A stretch of 17,626 nt of DNA from Comamonadaceae bacterium CG_4_10_14_3_um_filter_60_75 (GTDB taxonomy: Bacteria > Pseudomonadota > Gammaproteobacteria > Burkholderiales > Burkholderiaceae_C). The DNA is taken from assembly GCA_002784245.1 (NCBI GenBank), contig PFKL01000178.1, positions 1-17,626 of the forward strand. The letters are read 5' to 3'. Below, piece after piece: positions 6,759 to 13,980 of the stretch; positions within the stretch are counted from its first letter, which is position 1, and each line of letters starts with the position of its first letter. Below the pieces are notes generated by a model, which did no database searches, was not told the origin of the DNA, and saw only the letters and a list, made by a program, of their open reading frames with translations. Position numbers and translations under genes: made by a program.

Positions 6759-8204
6759 GTGCATAAGATCACATCGGGCCAACCGCATGCTTTGTACAGC
6801 GTCGCTCAGACGAGGCAGTTGGAGAGCCTGGCCGCACTGCAACTGCCCGCCCATGCCTTAATGGAACGTGCCGGCTTGGCGGTGGCCAAGTTGGCACTCG
6901 CGCTGACCCCACATGCGCAGAGAGTCTGGATTGCCTGCGGCCCCGGCAACAACGGCGGTGACGGCCTGGTGGCGGCCAGGCACTTGCGGTGTTGGGGCAA
7001 ACAACCAATTGTCAGCTGGCTTGGCCAACCGGAATACGCGTCAGCAGATACCTTCATCGCTTACCACCAGCTCGAACAAGAAGGCGTCAAGGTCGACAAC
7101 GAGCCACCGGCGCAGGTTGATCTGTGCATTGATGCCCTGCTCGGCATGGGTGGGCATCTGCGCGAGCCTACCGGCCGGCTGGCACTCTTTATGAACTGTT
7201 TGAACGACAGCGCTACAACGGTGTTGTCGATAGACCTACCCAGCGGACTCCATGCAGACACCGGATGTGTTTCGGCATTGCACGTACAAGCCGATCACAC
7301 ACTGAGTTTGTTGACGCTCAAGCCAGGGCTGTTTACCGGCAACGGACGCGATGCGGTAGGAACGTTATGGTGTGACTCGTTGGCTGTTGACCCCAATGAA
7401 CTCGGACAGCACACTCCTGCCGCCCGACTGCTGGCACGGCCAACACCAACAGCGCGACCGCACGCATCGCACAAAGGCAGCTACGGCGACGTGGCCATCG
7501 TCGGTGGCGCATCGGGCATGGTGGGCGCCGCGCTGCTGTCGGCACGGGCGGCGCTCCACGCTGGCGCCGGTCGGGTATTTGTGGGTTTGCTTGACCAAGG
7601 CGCCATGGCGGTAGACCCACTGCAACCGGAAATCATGTTCCGTGCCGCTGAAACGCTCCCGCTGGCCCATATGGTGACGGTGTTTGGCTGTGGCGGCGGG
7701 GCGATTGACGAGCATTGTCTACAAAGGGTTTTATCCTCAGAAACCCCCATAGTTATTGATGCAGATGCTATCAATACAATTGCTTCTGAGCCGCGATTCC
7801 AGGCGTTGCTGACAGACCGTTCAAGCCGCGGGGCGGCAACAGTACTGACACCCCATCCACTCGAAGCGGCGCGCTTGCTGGGACTGAGTGCTGCGCAGGT
7901 GCAGGCCAACCGTCTGGAAGCAGCACAGGCCATAAGTCAACGCTACGTCTGCACCGTCGCACTCAAGGGCTCGGGCACAGTTGTTTCGGCGCCGGGCCGT
8001 ATCAGCGGCGTCAATTCAACCGGCAGCGCGGCTCTGGCAACGGCGGGCACCGGCGATGTGCTCGCTGGCATGATAGGCGCCAGACTGGCGCAAGGATTAG
8101 GGGCTTTTGCAGCCACCTGCCAGGCGGTCTACCGTCACGGTGAAATAGCCGACACCTGGCACGGCAACGCACCGCTGACAGCGAGCCAGCTCGCCATTTT
8201 GTAG
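6759..8204 (+). CDS. nnr: Bifunctional NAD(P)H-hydrate epimerase / ADP-dependent NAD(P)H-hydrate dehydratase
   Basis: This enzyme repairs damaged hydrated NAD(P)H: the N-terminal domain interconverts the R and S epimers and the C-terminal domain dehydrates the S form using ADP. The 481 residues split into a YjeF-N-like half with ACGPGNNGGDGLVAARHL near residue 59 and a ribokinase-like half starting near SHKGSYGDVAIVGGASGMVG. The latter has DADAIN at 334-339, LTPHPLEAARLLG, and the nucleotide-binding GTGDVLAG at 430-437. The start is GTG, 3 nt after the preceding stop, implying coupling. Its end converges with an oppositely directed SDR gene with a single base between the stop codons and no evident terminator. 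Confidence 0.94.
   Translation: MHKITSGQPHALYSVAQTRQLESLAALQLPAHALMERAGLAVAKLALALTPHAQRVWIACGPGNNGGDGLVAARHLRCWGKQPIVSWLGQPEYASADTFIAYHQLEQEGVKVDNEPPAQVDLCIDALLGMGGHLREPTGRLALFMNCLNDSATTVLSIDLPSGLHADTGCVSALHVQADHTLSLLTLKPGLFTGNGRDAVGTLWCDSLAVDPNELGQHTPAARLLARPTPTARPHASHKGSYGDVAIVGGASGMVGAALLSARAALHAGAGRVFVGLLDQGAMAVDPLQPEIMFRAAETLPLAHMVTVFGCGGGAIDEHCLQRVLSSETPIVIDADAINTIASEPRFQALLTDRSSRGAATVLTPHPLEAARLLGLSAAQVQANRLEAAQAISQRYVCTVALKGSGTVVSAPGRISGVNSTGSAALATAGTGDVLAGMIGARLAQGLGAFAATCQAVYRHGEIADTWHGNAPLTASQLAIL
7767..7783 (+). repeat. 17-nt GCTAT...GC near-palindrome inside nnr
   Basis: GCTATC-AATAC-AATTGC encodes part of the conserved DADAIN block and has 4 of 6 arm positions paired. It lies in an AT-rich stretch from about 7738 to 7795. 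It matches the copy in dnaG at 13 of 17 positions and the one in dxr at 11 of 17. Because the encoded motif is conserved in the enzyme family, resemblance by chance is a real possibility. Confidence 0.35.
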
Positions 8205-8205
8205 G

Positions 8206-8961
8206 CTAGCCGCGCCCGACAAAAGGCATCTTTGTCGCCATCACTGTGTGGAACATGACGTTGGCCTGCAACGGCAAGTTGGCCATGTACAACACTGACT
8301 GACCAACGATTGACACATCCATCAGCGGCTCCGCCGCTGTCTCACCATTGGCCTGCAACACACCACTGGCCATACGCTGCGTCATCTCTGTGGCCGCGTT
8401 GCCAATATCGATCTGACCAACCGCAATGTCGTATTTACGCCCATCGAGTGAGGCCGCTTTGGTCAGACCGGTCACCGCGTGCTTGGTCGCTGTGTAAGCA
8501 ATCGAATGGGGGCGTGGTGCGGTAGCCGAAATTGAGCCGTTGTTGATGATGCGACCGCCACGTGGGCTTTGCGACTTCATGACCCGAAACGCTTGCCGCA
8601 AACACAAAAACATACCCGTCAGATTGACATCCACCACGTTTTGCCATTGTTGCAACAACAAGTCTTCAAGCGGCACCGCTGGTGCGCCGACGCCGGCGTT
8701 GTTGAACAGCACATCAACCCGGCCAAATTGCCTTTGCGCGGCGTCAAACAGCGCCGTAACCGATGCCTCCTGCGCAACGTCTGTTGTCACAACCAAAGTC
8801 CGCTGCGCCACCGACGCCAGTGCCGCCACGTCTTCCAGCGGTTGAGCGCGTCGTCCGGCCAGGACAACGCTGTAGCCGTCCTGCAGCAAAGCCAAGGCGA
8901 CCGCTTTGCCGATGCCGGTACCCGCGCCGGTCACGATGGCAACTTTTGTTGCTTTTTTCAT
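8206..8961 (-). CDS. SDR family oxidoreductase
   Basis: A classical short-chain dehydrogenase/reductase of 251 residues. It has the Rossmann motif TGAGTGIG near residue 13, an NNAG motif in LFNNAGVGAP near 88, the catalytic serine in NNGSISATAP near 142 and the YTATK pair near 157. The early AGRR segment after the second strand suggests NADP(H) preference, though this is inference. The substrate is unknown. The start at 8959-8961 is supported by AAGGA 7 nt upstream; another ATG five codons earlier lacks a site. It follows rnr and the small ORF on the same strand, with no terminator visible between them. Confidence 0.88.
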   Translation of the reverse strand: MKKATKVAIVTGAGTGIGKAVALALLQDGYSVVLAGRRAQPLEDVAALASVAQRTLVVTTDVAQEASVTALFDAAQRQFGRVDVLFNNAGVGAPAVPLEDLLLQQWQNVVDVNLTGMFLCLRQAFRVMKSQSPRGGRIINNGSISATAPRPHSIAYTATKHAVTGLTKAASLDGRKYDIAVGQIDIGNAATEMTQRMASGVLQANGETAAEPLMDVSIVGQSVLYMANLPLQANVMFHTVMATKMPFVGRG

Positions 8962-8986
8962 TAACTTTTCCTTCATCCGAGATTGT

Positions 8987-9154
8987 TCATGAGGGTTTGA
9001 GATGATGGCGAGCAGGTTTGCGCGGCAGTTTGGGTGGCTGTGAGGCGTTCATAGCATGGCTATGAACACTGAGCAGACACTCAAAATGTCCGCAAAGCTG
9101 CCGCCAGCGCTCAAACAGGTGCGAGGCACCGCCTAATGGACGATCTCGGTTCAT
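8987..9154 (-). CDS. Candidate 55-residue small protein between rnr and the SDR gene
   Basis: An uninterrupted frame runs from ATG 9152-9154 to TGA 8987-8989, 16 nt after the rnr stop and 25 nt before the SDR start, all on one strand. The product begins MNRDRPLGGASHLFERWRQL, has two cysteines (CGHFEC), and ends in a basic, proline-rich tail containing SQPPKLPRKPARHHLKPS. I do not recognise a domain. The ORF fills almost the whole 209-nt spacer. The ribosome-binding site is weak and a perfect hairpin lies inside, so it could instead be a structured non-coding or repeat element. No function is proposed. Confidence 0.4.
   Translation of the reverse strand: MNRDRPLGGASHLFERWRQLCGHFECLLSVHSHAMNASQPPKLPRKPARHHLKPS
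9047..9067. repeat. Perfect 9-bp inverted repeat with 3-nt loop
   Basis: GTTCATAGC-ATG-GCTATGAAC. Further out, GCGGCAG-TTTG at about 9022-9031 and CAAAGCTGCCGC at about 9093-9104 are complementary apart from one base, so some 80 nt could form a larger imperfect hairpin. No T-run follows on either strand, so it is not a standard terminator. It lies within the small ORF. Confidence 0.65.
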
Positions 9155-9170
9155 TGCATGGACTCAACGA

Positions 9171-11456
9171 CTATTTGGATCGGCGTCTGGACTTGCGGCC
9201 GCTGTCTTTGCTTTTGGTAGCCAATGGCCGGGTCGCAGGCGAGAGCCCGTGTGGCACCGATGGCTTGGACCGTCCGGACAAATCGCCCTTGGCACGCTTG
9301 CCTTTGCTGTAAAAACTGTCTTCAGGCTCTGGTTCAAACAGGCCTGCCGGCCCAACATCGGGCGCCGGTGCACGCGATACACCACCCTCATCTACCAACC
9401 TGAAATCTATACGGCGACCGTCCAGATCAACCCGGCTGACCTGCACACGCACCCGACTGCCCAACGCGTATCGAATGCCGGTGCGCTCACCGCGCAGTTC
9501 TTGCCGCACCTCGTCAAAGCGGAAGTATTCACCGCCGAGCTCAGTGATATGCACCAGGCCTTCGACGTACATCGCATCGAGTGTGATGAACAAGCCAAAG
9601 GTGGTCACGGAGCTGACGACACCGGCGTATTCCTCGCCCAAGTGTTCGCGCATGTACTTGCACTTGAGCCAGGCTTCAACATCGCGGCTGGCTTCATCGG
9701 CCCGACGTTCGTTGGCGCTGCAATGCAGGCCCGCTGCTTGCCAAGCTTGCATTTCGGCACTGAGCTTGCGTGGCTTTTGCTCGGGTTCTTTGACCCGCGA
9801 TGCCAAATTTTTTTCCAGGCGTTTGGACAACTTGGCGTGCGCCTCTCCCGGTATCGGCAACACCGGTAACTGGTACTTGGATTTCGCCAGGATCGCTTTG
9901 ATGACACGATGCACCAGCAAATCTGGGTAGCGCCGTATCGGACTCGTGAAATGGGTGTACGCGTCAAATGCCAAACCAAAATGGCCGCTGTTGATGGGCG
10001 TGTAAATCGCCTGCTGCATTGAGCGCAACAGCATGGAATGAATTTGCGCAGCGTCGGGCCGATCTTTGGTGGCGTTGGCAATGGCCTGAAACTCACTGGG
10101 CGACGGGTCATCGCTGATGGTCAGGCCAACGCCGGTCACCTTCAGGTAATTGCGCAAGACTTCTTTTTTCTCGGGTGTTGGACCTTCGTGCACACGGTAA
10201 AGGCCGGCGTGTTTGCTCTGCGCAATGAAGTCGGCGCTGCAGACGTTAGCCGCCAGCATGGCTTCTTCGATGAGTTTGTGGGCATCGTTGCGGGTACGCG
10301 GCACAATTTTTTCAATGTGACCGGCTTCATCGCAAACAATCTGTGTCTCAACCGTCTCAAAATCAACGGCTCCACGGCGCTCACGTGATTTCAGCAAGGC
10401 TTGGTACACGTCGTGCAAATTGATCAGGTCACCAACGCGGTCCTTGCGTTTGAGCGCTTCAGTACCACGGGTGTTGGCCAGTATGGCAGCGACTTCTGTG
10501 TAAGTGAAGCGCGCGTGGCTGTACATCACCGCCGGGTAAAACTGGTAGGCACTCACCTCGCCACCTTCGGTGACGACCATGTCGCACACCATGCAAAGTC
10601 GCTCAACATCAGGATTGAGCGAGCACAAGCCGTTGGATAGTTTCTCGGGCAACATCGGGATCACCCGGCGCGGAAAGTAGACGCTGGTGGCACGATCGTA
10701 GGCGTCGATGTCAATGGCAGAACCGTTTTCAACATAATGACTGACATCCGCAATGGCGACCAACAAGCGCCAACCCGGCACAGCGGCACGCCCTTTGCCT
10801 ATGCGCGTCGGCTCACAGTACACCGCATCGTCAAAATCGCGTGCGTCTTCACCGTCAATGGTGACCAGCGGTACATCGGTCAGATCCACACGCTGCAGCT
10901 TGTCCTCAGGGCGAACGCTTTCTGGCAACGACCTCGCCTGAGCAATGCATGCCTCGGAAAACTCGTGCGGTACGCTGTATTTGCGCACTGCAATTTCGAT
11001 CTCCATACCAGGGTCATCAATGTCACCCAGCACTTCCTTGATGCGCCCAACAGGTTGACCAAACAAGGCCGGCGGTTCGGTCAATTCCACCACCACCACC
11101 TGACCCGCCTGGGCCATTCCCGTGGCTGCCTTCGGAATCATCACATCCTGACCGTAACGTTTGTCCTCGGGTGCAACAATCCAGATACCACTCTCATGCA
11201 GTAACCGGCCAATGATGACCTGACTTCCGCGCTCAATGATCTCGACGACACGCCCCTCGGGTCGCCCCTTGCGGTCACTGCGCACAATTCGCGCCTTGAC
11301 GCGATCCTTGTGCAGCACAGCCCGCATCTCATTGGGAGACAGATAAATGTCGGCCTGGCCATCATCACGAATCACAAAACCGTGACCGTCGCGATGTCCT
11401 TGGACAACGCCTTCAACTTCTTCCAGCAGGGCGCTGGTTTGCTTGGTATTTTTGAT
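9171..11456 (-). CDS. rnr: Ribonuclease R, with unusual start
   Basis: RNase R is a processive 3'-5' exoribonuclease that degrades structured RNA, rRNA fragments and mRNA. From the start chosen here it has 761 residues. In order come a cold-shock domain (EGVVQGHRDGHGFVIRDD), a second OB domain, the RNB catalytic core with TIDGEDARDFDDAVYCE, the conserved RRVIPMLPEKLSNGLCSLNP and HFTSPIRRYPDLLVHR blocks, an S1 domain (GVVSSVTTFGLFITLDAMYVEGLVHITELGG) and a basic low-complexity tail ending GRKSRRRSK. The N-terminal HTH of E. coli RNase R is absent. The only GTG upstream in frame (11505-11507) lies inside tRNA-Leu on the other strand. Between it and a GTG inside the cold-shock domain there is no ATG, GTG or TTG. 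I place the start at AUC 11454-11456, 6 nt after AGGAAAGAAAGG. The start is tentative; the gene is certain. Confidence 0.93.
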   Translation of the reverse strand: MKNTKQTSALLEEVEGVVQGHRDGHGFVIRDDGQADIYLSPNEMRAVLHKDRVKARIVRSDRKGRPEGRVVEIIERGSQVIIGRLLHESGIWIVAPEDKRYGQDVMIPKAATGMAQAGQVVVVELTEPPALFGQPVGRIKEVLGDIDDPGMEIEIAVRKYSVPHEFSEACIAQARSLPESVRPEDKLQRVDLTDVPLVTIDGEDARDFDDAVYCEPTRIGKGRAAVPGWRLLVAIADVSHYVENGSAIDIDAYDRATSVYFPRRVIPMLPEKLSNGLCSLNPDVERLCMVCDMVVTEGGEVSAYQFYPAVMYSHARFTYTEVAAILANTRGTEALKRKDRVGDLINLHDVYQALLKSRERRGAVDFETVETQIVCDEAGHIEKIVPRTRNDAHKLIEEAMLAANVCSADFIAQSKHAGLYRVHEGPTPEKKEVLRNYLKVTGVGLTISDDPSPSEFQAIANATKDRPDAAQIHSMLLRSMQQAIYTPINSGHFGLAFDAYTHFTSPIRRYPDLLVHRVIKAILAKSKYQLPVLPIPGEAHAKLSKRLEKNLASRVKEPEQKPRKLSAEMQAWQAAGLHCSANERRADEASRDVEAWLKCKYMREHLGEEYAGVVSSVTTFGLFITLDAMYVEGLVHITELGGEYFRFDEVRQELRGERTGIRYALGSRVRVQVSRVDLDGRRIDFRLVDEGGVSRAPAPDVGPAGLFEPEPEDSFYSKGKRAKGDLSGRSKPSVPHGLSPATRPLATKSKDSGRKSRRRSK

Positions 11457-11461
11457 ACAAT
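11434..11461 (+). promoter_or_regulatory. Candidate tRNA-Leu promoter overlapping the 5' end of rnr
   Basis: TACAAT at 11456-11461 is placed 18 nt before the mature tRNA 5' end, a normal distance. A weak CTGGTT at 11434-11439 lies 16 nt upstream as possible -35. The hexamers overlap the first codons of rnr on the opposite strand. Confidence 0.45.
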
Positions 11462-11479
11462 GCCTTTCTTTCCTGAAAT

Positions 11480-11564
<85 letters not shown>

Positions 11565-11567
11565 ATG

Positions 11568-11595
11568 TTAATAAATTTTTGAAAATATCTTTGAA
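11568..11595 (-). promoter_or_regulatory. Possible rnr promoter
   Basis: On the minus strand TTCAAA, 16 nt, then TATTAA matches 4 of 6 positions in each hexamer. A transcript from here would begin near 11561 and carry the full antisense of tRNA-Leu as leader. Read-through from rimO, which lacks a terminator on this strand, is the alternative. Confidence 0.25.
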
Positions 11596-11598
11596 CCG

Positions 11599-11626
11599 AA
11601 GCCGCTGCTGACCCAGCGGCTTTTTT
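11599..11626 (+). terminator. Intrinsic terminator of tRNA-Leu
   Basis: AAGCCGCTG-CTGACC-CAGCGGCTT is a 9-bp perfect stem followed by further T to a run of six or more. It begins 35 nt after the CCA end. On the opposite strand the hairpin is not followed by T, so minus-strand transcripts from rimO are not expected to stop here. Confidence 0.9.
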
Positions 11627-11655
11627 GTTGTCCTGTTCGGCTTGGAACACAGGAC

Positions 11656-13050
11656 TCAGAACGGTTGGGCAACCAGATCATGGCCACGCGTGCCCACAAC
11701 CCGCGCCTTGGTAAATTCGCCCACCTTGAGGGTCTTGCTGATTTTCTCTGGTGGCAGCAACGCAACCATGCCGTCAATTTCGGGGGCATCGGCAAACGTC
11801 CTGCCGCGGCCACCCTTTTTACCCAAGCCGGGTGCATGATCAACCAAAACTTGCATGGTGGCGCCCACACGCTGTCTTAACTTTTCCGCCGAAACCGCTT
11901 CGGCAACCGCCATGAACCTGGCTCGGCGTTCTTCACGCAATTCCGCCGGTAACATGCCCGGCAAGTCATTGGCGGCCGCACCGTTGACGGGACTGTAGGC
12001 AAAGCAACCAGCGCGGTCAATTTGTGCCGCCTGCATGAAATCGAGCAAATGGGCAAATTCGTCTTCTGTCTCGCCAGGAAAACCGGCAATAAAGGTACTG
12101 CGAATCACCAGTTCAGGGCAAGCCAGACGCCAACGGTCGATGCGCTCCAGATTTCTTTCACCACTGGCCGGGCGCTTCATCCGTTTCAAGACGTCCGGGT
12201 GACTGTGCTGAAACGGCACATCCAGATAGGGCAAAACCAAGCCAGAGGCCATCAAAGGCAATATGTCGTCGACACTCGGGTACGGATAAACATAATGAAG
12301 GCGTACCCAGGCGTTATGCTCTTTCGCCAGTTCACCCAACGCTTGCACCAACTCAAACAACTGCGTCTTGATCGGCTTGCCGTTCCAAAAACCCGTGCGG
12401 TATGCCACGTCAACACCGTAAGCCGACGTATCCTGACTCACCACCAGCAGTTCTTTCACACCCCCTTCAAAAAGCGCCTGTGCCTCAGTGAGCACATCGC
12501 CAATCGGACGGGACACCAAATCACCACGCAAGGACGGAATGATGCAAAACGTACAGCGATGATTGCAGCCTTCGCTGATTTTCAGGTACGCGTAATGGCG
12601 TGGCGTCAGTTTGATGCCAGCCACTCCAAAAGCGTTTGGTACCAAATCAATAAAAGGATCGTGTGGCTTTGGCAAGTTGCTGTGGACCGCGTCCATCACC
12701 TCTTGCGTCGCGTGCGGGCCCGTCACCGCCAGCACACTCGGATGCATTTGCCGCACCAGGTTACCGCCATCGGCGCCCGGCTTGGCACCGAGGCATCCAG
12801 TGACGATGACTTTGCCATTTTCCGCCAGCGCCTCGCCAATTGTGTCGAGACTTTCCTTGACCGCGTCGTCAATAAAGCCACAGGTGTTCACGATCACCAA
12901 GTCTGCGCCAGCAAACGTCTTGACGGTCTGGTAACCCTCAGCACTGAGCTGGGTCAGAATCAATTCAGAGTCGGTCAAGGCCTTGGGGCAACCCAGACTG
13001 ACAAAACCAATTTTTGGTGCGCTCGCCGCACCGTGAAATTCATTGCTCAT
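11656..13050 (-). CDS. rimO: Ribosomal protein S12 (aspartate) methylthiotransferase
   Basis: RimO is a radical-SAM enzyme that adds a methylthio group to the conserved aspartate near residue 89 of ribosomal protein S12. The 464-residue protein has the N-terminal MTTase domain with GFVSLGCPKALTDSELIL, further cluster-binding cysteines in IVNTCGF and TGCLGAK, the radical-SAM CxxxCxxC in SEGCNHRCTFCIIPSLRG, and a C-terminal TRAM-like region (MQVLVDHAPGLGKKGG onward). The ATG at 13048-13050 gives the normal N-terminus; an upstream GTG would overlap phaR. The gap to phaR is 16 nt. The motif SLGCPKAL and the SLRG after the third cysteine separate it from MiaB. Confidence 0.97.
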   Translation of the reverse strand: MSNEFHGAASAPKIGFVSLGCPKALTDSELILTQLSAEGYQTVKTFAGADLVIVNTCGFIDDAVKESLDTIGEALAENGKVIVTGCLGAKPGADGGNLVRQMHPSVLAVTGPHATQEVMDAVHSNLPKPHDPFIDLVPNAFGVAGIKLTPRHYAYLKISEGCNHRCTFCIIPSLRGDLVSRPIGDVLTEAQALFEGGVKELLVVSQDTSAYGVDVAYRTGFWNGKPIKTQLFELVQALGELAKEHNAWVRLHYVYPYPSVDDILPLMASGLVLPYLDVPFQHSHPDVLKRMKRPASGERNLERIDRWRLACPELVIRSTFIAGFPGETEDEFAHLLDFMQAAQIDRAGCFAYSPVNGAAANDLPGMLPAELREERRARFMAVAEAVSAEKLRQRVGATMQVLVDHAPGLGKKGGRGRTFADAPEIDGMVALLPPEKISKTLKVGEFTKARVVGTRGHDLVAQPF

Positions 13051-13066
13051 GGATTGAGGATGCCCT

Positions 13067-13594
13067 TTATGGCTTGCTCTTGATACCAAACGCACCCAGC
13101 ATCTGGTCGGCCTGCTTTTGCATTTGCTCCAACATCGCTTTTGACTGGTCCAGACTGCCGCCCATCATTGCCTGGATCACGGGTGACTGCAGCGCAGAAA
13201 ATTGCTTCCACATCTCGGGCGTCAGCCCCTTGGATTGTTCTGCCAGGCGAGTCTGCACGTCCATCAGCGACTGAATGTTTTTCTCGAGATACCCCCCCAG
13301 AAAGCCCTGCATTGCATGACCGTAAAAACGAATCAGGCTCTCGAGCACTGAAGCGGTAAACATCGGCGAGCCACTGGCCTCTTCCTCCAGAATGATCTGA
13401 AGCAAGATACTGCGGGTAATATCTTCGCCAGTCTTGACGTCCCGCACCTCAAAAGCTTCACGCTTCATCACCAGTGCCTTGACTTCCGACAACGTGATGT
13501 AGCTGGACGTCTCGGTGTCGTACAAGCGCCGATTGGGATACTTTTTGATAATGCGCTGGTGGCTCGAAGCCGGTTCTGCGGTTGTGTTTTTCAT
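13067..13594 (-). CDS. phaR: Polyhydroxyalkanoate synthesis repressor PhaR
   Basis: PhaR represses phasin and PHA synthesis genes and also binds PHA granules, so it senses polymer. The 175-residue protein has the PHB/PHA accumulation regulator DNA-binding domain (IIKKYPNRRLYDTETSSYITL from about residue 14) followed by a helical region rich in Met and Gln (SLMDVQTRLAEQ, LEQMQKQADQML) that fits granule binding. It indicates a PHA-storing host, although no pha synthesis gene lies in this window. It is first in the phaR-rimO pair and separated from tRNA-Val by about 180 nt. Confidence 0.95.
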   Translation of the reverse strand: MKNTTAEPASSHQRIIKKYPNRRLYDTETSSYITLSEVKALVMKREAFEVRDVKTGEDITRSILLQIILEEEASGSPMFTASVLESLIRFYGHAMQGFLGGYLEKNIQSLMDVQTRLAEQSKGLTPEMWKQFSALQSPVIQAMMGGSLDQSKAMLEQMQKQADQMLGAFGIKSKP

Positions 13595-13648
13595 AGGTCG
13601 CTCTCTGGCTCAGCAGGCGCGTAAATGAAGAGAAACGTCTGCCTTTTC

Positions 13649-13654
13649 ATTGTA
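13649..13654 (-). promoter_or_regulatory. Candidate -10 box of phaR
   Basis: TACAAT on the minus strand, giving a leader of about 48 nt before the phaR ATG. No clear -35 hexamer is placed at the normal distance. The adjoining 13595-13771 spacer holds no other gene that I can see. Confidence 0.4.
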
Positions 13655-13715
13655 GGCACTCGTTGCGCACTTTGCGGACAAGCAAAGCGCACGCAAGCCA
13701 ACAGACAAGGAAAAG

Positions 13716-13756
13716 GTAAACGGGAAATACGAGGCCTCTGTGGTCTGAACGTTTAC
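13716..13756. repeat. Inverted repeat GTAAACG / CGTTTAC downstream of tRNA-Val
   Basis: Two 7-nt complementary arms at 13716-13722 and 13750-13756 are separated by 27 nt. On the minus strand the second arm is followed by CTTTTCC, so it could be a weak terminator for tRNA-Val. The shared ACGTTTAC core with the palindrome at 13941-13960 also allows a protein-binding site. Both readings are weak. Confidence 0.25.
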
Positions 13757-13771
13757 AACTTCAGAGAGACC

Positions 13772-13848
13772 TGGTAGGCGCGATTGGACTCGAACCAACG
13801 ACCCCCACCATGTCAAGGTGGTGCTCTAACCAGCTGAGCTACGCGCCT
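13772..13848 (-). tRNA. tRNA-Val(GAC)
   Basis: The 77-nt cloverleaf on the minus strand has acceptor arms AGGCGCG/CGCGCCT, D-arm GCTC...GAGC, anticodon stem CCACC/GGTGG with loop TTGACAT (anticodon GAC at 13812-13814), variable loop GGGTC, and T-arm GTTGG-TTCGAGT-CCAAT. ACCA is encoded. It reads GUC and GUU. Confidence 0.97.
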
Positions 13849-13869
13849 GAGGAATTCAGGAAGGTGTAG

Positions 13870-13899
13870 AGTATAGCGGCATTTCAGCTTGAAGCAGAA
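13870..13899 (-). promoter_or_regulatory. Candidate tRNA-Val promoter
   Basis: A good -10 hexamer TATACT at 13870-13875 lies 21 nt upstream of the tRNA 5' end. TTCTGC at 13894-13899, 18 nt further up, is a weak -35. Confidence 0.5.
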
Positions 13900-13940
13900 C
13901 AAGTGCTCGCCAAATTCTTACGATTTGTCTCATGGATAAT

Positions 13941-13960
13941 TGACGTTTACGTTAACGTCA
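13941..13960. promoter_or_regulatory. Palindromic operator upstream of the HSD10-like SDR, LiuR-like
   Basis: TGACGTT-TACGTT-AACGTCA has perfect 7-bp arms and a 6-nt centre, ending 20 nt before the ATG. It abuts a GATAAT (13935-13940) that could be a -10 and overlaps TTGACG. The ACGTTTACGT-type core resembles, as I recall, operators of the MerR-family regulator LiuR for branched-chain amino acid and acyl-CoA catabolism. The palindrome is seen directly; the regulator is inferred. Confidence 0.5.
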
Positions 13961-13980
13961 TTCATTTTTTGGAGACCTTC

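Noticed and set aside
6039..6854. 271-residue minus-strand ORF opposite the MBL hydrolase
   Set aside because: It is antisense to a gene with complete metal ligands, and its translation is compositionally odd.
8204..8211. GGCTAGCC palindrome at the convergent nnr/SDR ends
   Set aside because: An 8-bp loopless palindrome with no T-run is not a terminator, and nothing else supports a site.
9056..9136. 26-codon plus-strand ORF (MAMNTEQTLK...) and an overlapping TAATG frame into the rnr 3' end
   Set aside because: Both are very short, lack ribosome-binding sites and lie opposite the longer, better-placed minus-strand small ORF and the rnr tail.
12022..13083. 353-residue plus-strand ORF opposite rimO
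   Set aside because: RimO motifs are intact on the minus strand. The plus-strand translation looks like no family and reflects codon bias.
13610..13816. 68-residue minus-strand ORF beginning inside tRNA-Val
   Set aside because: Its N-terminus is translated tRNA sequence, a common false call. The rest is the tRNA-phaR spacer and promoter.
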